Shown here one piece after another: positions 61,873 to 64,000 of a stretch of DNA of 64,000 bases. The position numbers and the translations under genes were made by a program. This DNA is from Candidatus Rifleibacteriota bacterium. GTDB lineage: Bacteria; Muiribacteriota; Ozemobacteria; Ozemobacterales; Ozemobacteraceae. The stretch lies in the NCBI GenBank assembly GCA_015233565.1, contig JADFXM010000027.1, positions 32,878-96,877 on the forward strand, read 5' to 3'. The notes beneath the pieces are model-generated. The model was given only the letters and a program-made list of their open reading frames with translations, was not told where the DNA came from and did not search any database. The first letter of the stretch is position 1. The number at the start of each line of letters is the position of its first letter.

Positions 61873-63981
61873 ATGATTGATCCACTACTTCAACAAGAGT
61901 TAGAAGCTCCAATTAGATCATTTCGACTTTTTGCCATTGAAAAGATCATTCAGGAGTCTAATTCCCAAGAGATTCTTGATTATTTGATCAGCCGACAAAT
62001 TAAAGAAGATGATCCTGAATGCTTGACTTTATTAGATCATGCCATAACGATTTTAAGGGATCGGATTAAAGGGTCGAGTGCACCAAAAATTTTATCCAGT
62101 GAAGACTTTTTAAAACAATTTCACCAAGTCGGGAACAAGGAGAAAATTCTGTTACTTAACTCTTTGCCCCCTGATAAAGTCGAAGAACTAGCTGTTGATG
62201 TATTTTCTCTTTTATCTCCTGAGCAGGATATGATTATTAACCTTTCGCTTTTGCTTGTTTTCAGGCAGGTCTTCCCTGCCGAGCATCTGAGCAAACTACT
62301 CCCCTATCTCAGATGCAATTATCTATCCATGCGTCTTGCAACGTTGGAAATTCTCGCAATCAAAGCTCCAGAAAATCTTAAGCGGGACTTACCGAAATTT
62401 CTCCTCCACAAGGATCCCCGAATTCGCTCACTTGCGATCAGAGGGTTAGCTAAAATTGATTTGGAAGAGGCCCTCCGCCATCTTGAGCTGTTATTGGAAA
62501 GTGGACAAACAGGAGCAATTATGGGTGCGCTCCAAAACTCCGTTTTTTTGCCCTTTGACCGGGTAAAACCAATGTTCTTGAAAACTTTAGCCCTTGCCCA
62601 GGATCCAGATTTACTTTTGAGAATCGAAGTATTTCTTGAAAACAACCCCGATCCCGAGATTCCATATCGGTTATGGGAGCTCTTGAAAACTTCCACCGGA
62701 AAAAAAAGAGAAATTCTTCAAACAATTTTTCAAAGGTGCAAGCAAAATATTGAAAAATCTCAAATTTTGGGGGATGGATTTCCAAATTATCTTGCATCCC
62801 TGGATTCCTGGATACAGAAACGCACCACAATTCAGTGGTTTGAAAAGCTTGTATTCATTTTGGAAAGCGAAACCGTTGGCTGGTCTGAAATTTTAATAAT
62901 GGTTAAGGGTGAGCTTCAAAATCCTCACGCAGGGGAGGCATTTCAAGAAGCTCTAACATGGCCTGTTTCAGAGAAAGCACAAAACGGACTAAAGAAACTA
63001 TCCCAAGAACTTGCCAAGAACGAGGCCAAATCAGACCAATTCAATAAACAACTTTCCCCAAATTTTTCGGAAAGTTTTTCCGATTTTTCTCACGACGAAA
63101 AGGTAATAAAAATTTCCGGTTTACCCAAAGATGAGTTTTATTCGAACACAATCTTTTTAAAAAAGCTTTTACAAGATAAGCAAACACCAACTGACATTTG
63201 TGCAACCACCTTAAACGCAGCTCGACGTCTGGAAAACAATCAGTTCGTCGAAATTGCAAGGTTGTTCCTTCGCTCAAGAGATTTTAAACTTGCTCAGGCT
63301 GTTATTGATTATCTTGGTGAATTCGATTTCGATTGGATTTTCCCCTTTCTAGGTTCGTTCCTTCAAAGTGAAAACATCCGTGTTAAAGGGGCAGCGATTC
63401 GCCTATTAAGTGCCAAAGATCCCAAACAGAGCATTTCATCAATACGAGCGTTGCTTTTTGGGAAAAAGTCAGAATCGACTGATGCAGCTTTGGCATGCCT
63501 AGTTTATTTCGATTTTATCGCAATCAGAGAATTTTTGCATGAATTTCTGAAAAAGTGCGAAAATAATTCACAGTTTGAATTGGCACTATTTTTTTTTAAA
63601 GCAAATCCTGATCCTGAAAATCTTTTCCTTCTTTTTCAATTGGAGAAAAACTGCGAAATAAAAAGCCAACTGGATTTTGCCGGGAAAATTGGCCAAATTC
63701 GCCGGGAAAATTTTGATTTTCTCAAGAAAACTCAACAGGTTACCTTAGATTCCTGGGAAAATTCAGAGAAGTTACTCAAACAGCGGTTCGACGAAGACGA
63801 AGAACGAAAAAAAATGGCTCCTGCACCATATAGCGTACAAACATTAACACAAGGAAGCTGGAAAAATGAGCTATTAAACACCGATTTTCACAGGCTTAGG
63901 AATCTTCTAAATTATACCCCAAAAATAATTTTTAAATTTGTACCAATAAATATGATTGCTCTTTCGAGAAGCGGCCTTTAG
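61873..63981 (+). CDS. Large HEAT-repeat protein, paralogue 3
   Basis: The 702-residue product has no signal peptide and consists of helical repeats: EAPIRSFRLFAIEKIIQE, MRLATLEILAIKAPENL, DPRIRSLAIRGLAKIDLEEA and ENIRVKGAAIRLLSAKDPKQ. It resembles the two proteins at 9775-14828 in size and in starting directly with repeats, but it lacks their closely related C-terminal block. A scaffold role is inferred. Its ribosome site is AAAAGGGCAAC. It ends 19 bases before the window edge. Confidence 0.75.
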   Translation: MIDPLLQQELEAPIRSFRLFAIEKIIQESNSQEILDYLISRQIKEDDPECLTLLDHAITILRDRIKGSSAPKILSSEDFLKQFHQVGNKEKILLLNSLPPDKVEELAVDVFSLLSPEQDMIINLSLLLVFRQVFPAEHLSKLLPYLRCNYLSMRLATLEILAIKAPENLKRDLPKFLLHKDPRIRSLAIRGLAKIDLEEALRHLELLLESGQTGAIMGALQNSVFLPFDRVKPMFLKTLALAQDPDLLLRIEVFLENNPDPEIPYRLWELLKTSTGKKREILQTIFQRCKQNIEKSQILGDGFPNYLASLDSWIQKRTTIQWFEKLVFILESETVGWSEILIMVKGELQNPHAGEAFQEALTWPVSEKAQNGLKKLSQELAKNEAKSDQFNKQLSPNFSESFSDFSHDEKVIKISGLPKDEFYSNTIFLKKLLQDKQTPTDICATTLNAARRLENNQFVEIARLFLRSRDFKLAQAVIDYLGEFDFDWIFPFLGSFLQSENIRVKGAAIRLLSAKDPKQSISSIRALLFGKKSESTDAALACLVYFDFIAIREFLHEFLKKCENNSQFELALFFFKANPDPENLFLLFQLEKNCEIKSQLDFAGKIGQIRRENFDFLKKTQQVTLDSWENSEKLLKQRFDEDEERKKMAPAPYSVQTLTQGSWKNELLNTDFHRLRNLLNYTPKIIFKFVPINMIALSRSGL

Positions 63982-64000
63982 AAAAAAACAATCGAACTGG

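Noticed and set aside
1..64000. CRISPR array, tRNA or rRNA genes
   Set aside because: No regularly spaced direct repeats and no cloverleaf or rRNA core sequence were seen. The repeats present are mobile elements with target duplications.

Overview
This window is AT-rich bacterial chromosome. The cell envelope looks diderm: there is a porin with an N-terminal S-layer-homology domain and a coiled coil (22167-24497), a PorV/FadL-like outer-membrane barrel, an Lgt lipoprotein transferase, many signal peptides and a multihaem cytochrome c. A prepilin peptidase, a pseudopilin operon and a short flagellin suggest a motile or surface-active cell. No rRNA, tRNA, CRISPR array, plasmid or phage gene was recognised. 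A deep-branching diderm lineage such as Candidatus Riflebacteria would fit, but this is a low-confidence guess; no phylogenetic marker is present.

Layout. 0-9 kb: the cut start of an O6-alkylguanine-DNA alkyltransferase gene coupled to a decahaem cytochrome, an exported protein with a Ser/Thr-rich linker, an agmatinase-family ureohydrolase, a prepilin peptidase, and a molybdenum hydroxylase large subunit coupled to a membrane protein. 9-15 kb: flagellin followed by two very large paralogous HEAT-repeat proteins; a third lies at the right edge (61.9-64 kb). 15-25 kb: lgt and envelope proteins, then a block of exported proteins with carbohydrate-associated folds (glucodextranase C-terminal-like domain, early-set/CBM48-like lipoprotein) beside the SLH porin. 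25-34 kb: class III adenylate cyclase, dihaem peroxidase-like cytochrome, alpha/beta hydrolase, catalase-like protein, multicopper oxidase and ferritin-like protein, resembling a redox or metal stress cluster; part of it has a more GC-rich composition. 34-42 kb: small accessory genes (PfpI-family protein, SlyX, Cdd1-like, VOC-family, glycerate kinase, secreted hydrolase). 42-53 kb: a repeat-rich region with secreted proteins (clostripain-type protease, family I.5-type lipase, TPR-Lcl protein, a second PfpI protein) and pseudogene debris. 53-62 kb: GNAT, STAS, then a minus-strand five-gene pseudopilin operon.

The strongest observations are in the non-coding DNA. (1) A 205-bp element with CAGAATTCC/GGAATTCTG ends and 5-bp target duplications occurs several times. 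One copy is nested inside another, and one interrupts a gene fragment whose intact relative supplies the empty site. (2) A separate 136-139-bp element with 18-bp inverted ends and 9-bp target duplications occurs three times. (3) A 216-bp element with short inverted ends sits inside a further dispersed repeat whose uninterrupted copy is at 4.3 kb. (4) Four secreted-protein genes and one decayed copy share an identically spaced TGTAAC-N17-[AG]GTAAG promoter-like motif. In two cases a 13-bp-arm inverted repeat sits 4 bp upstream, suggesting a local regulon, possibly ECF-sigma dependent. (5) Two exported PfpI/DJ-1 proteins carry a C-terminal DnaJ-like double CxxCxGxG module and a conserved leader hairpin.
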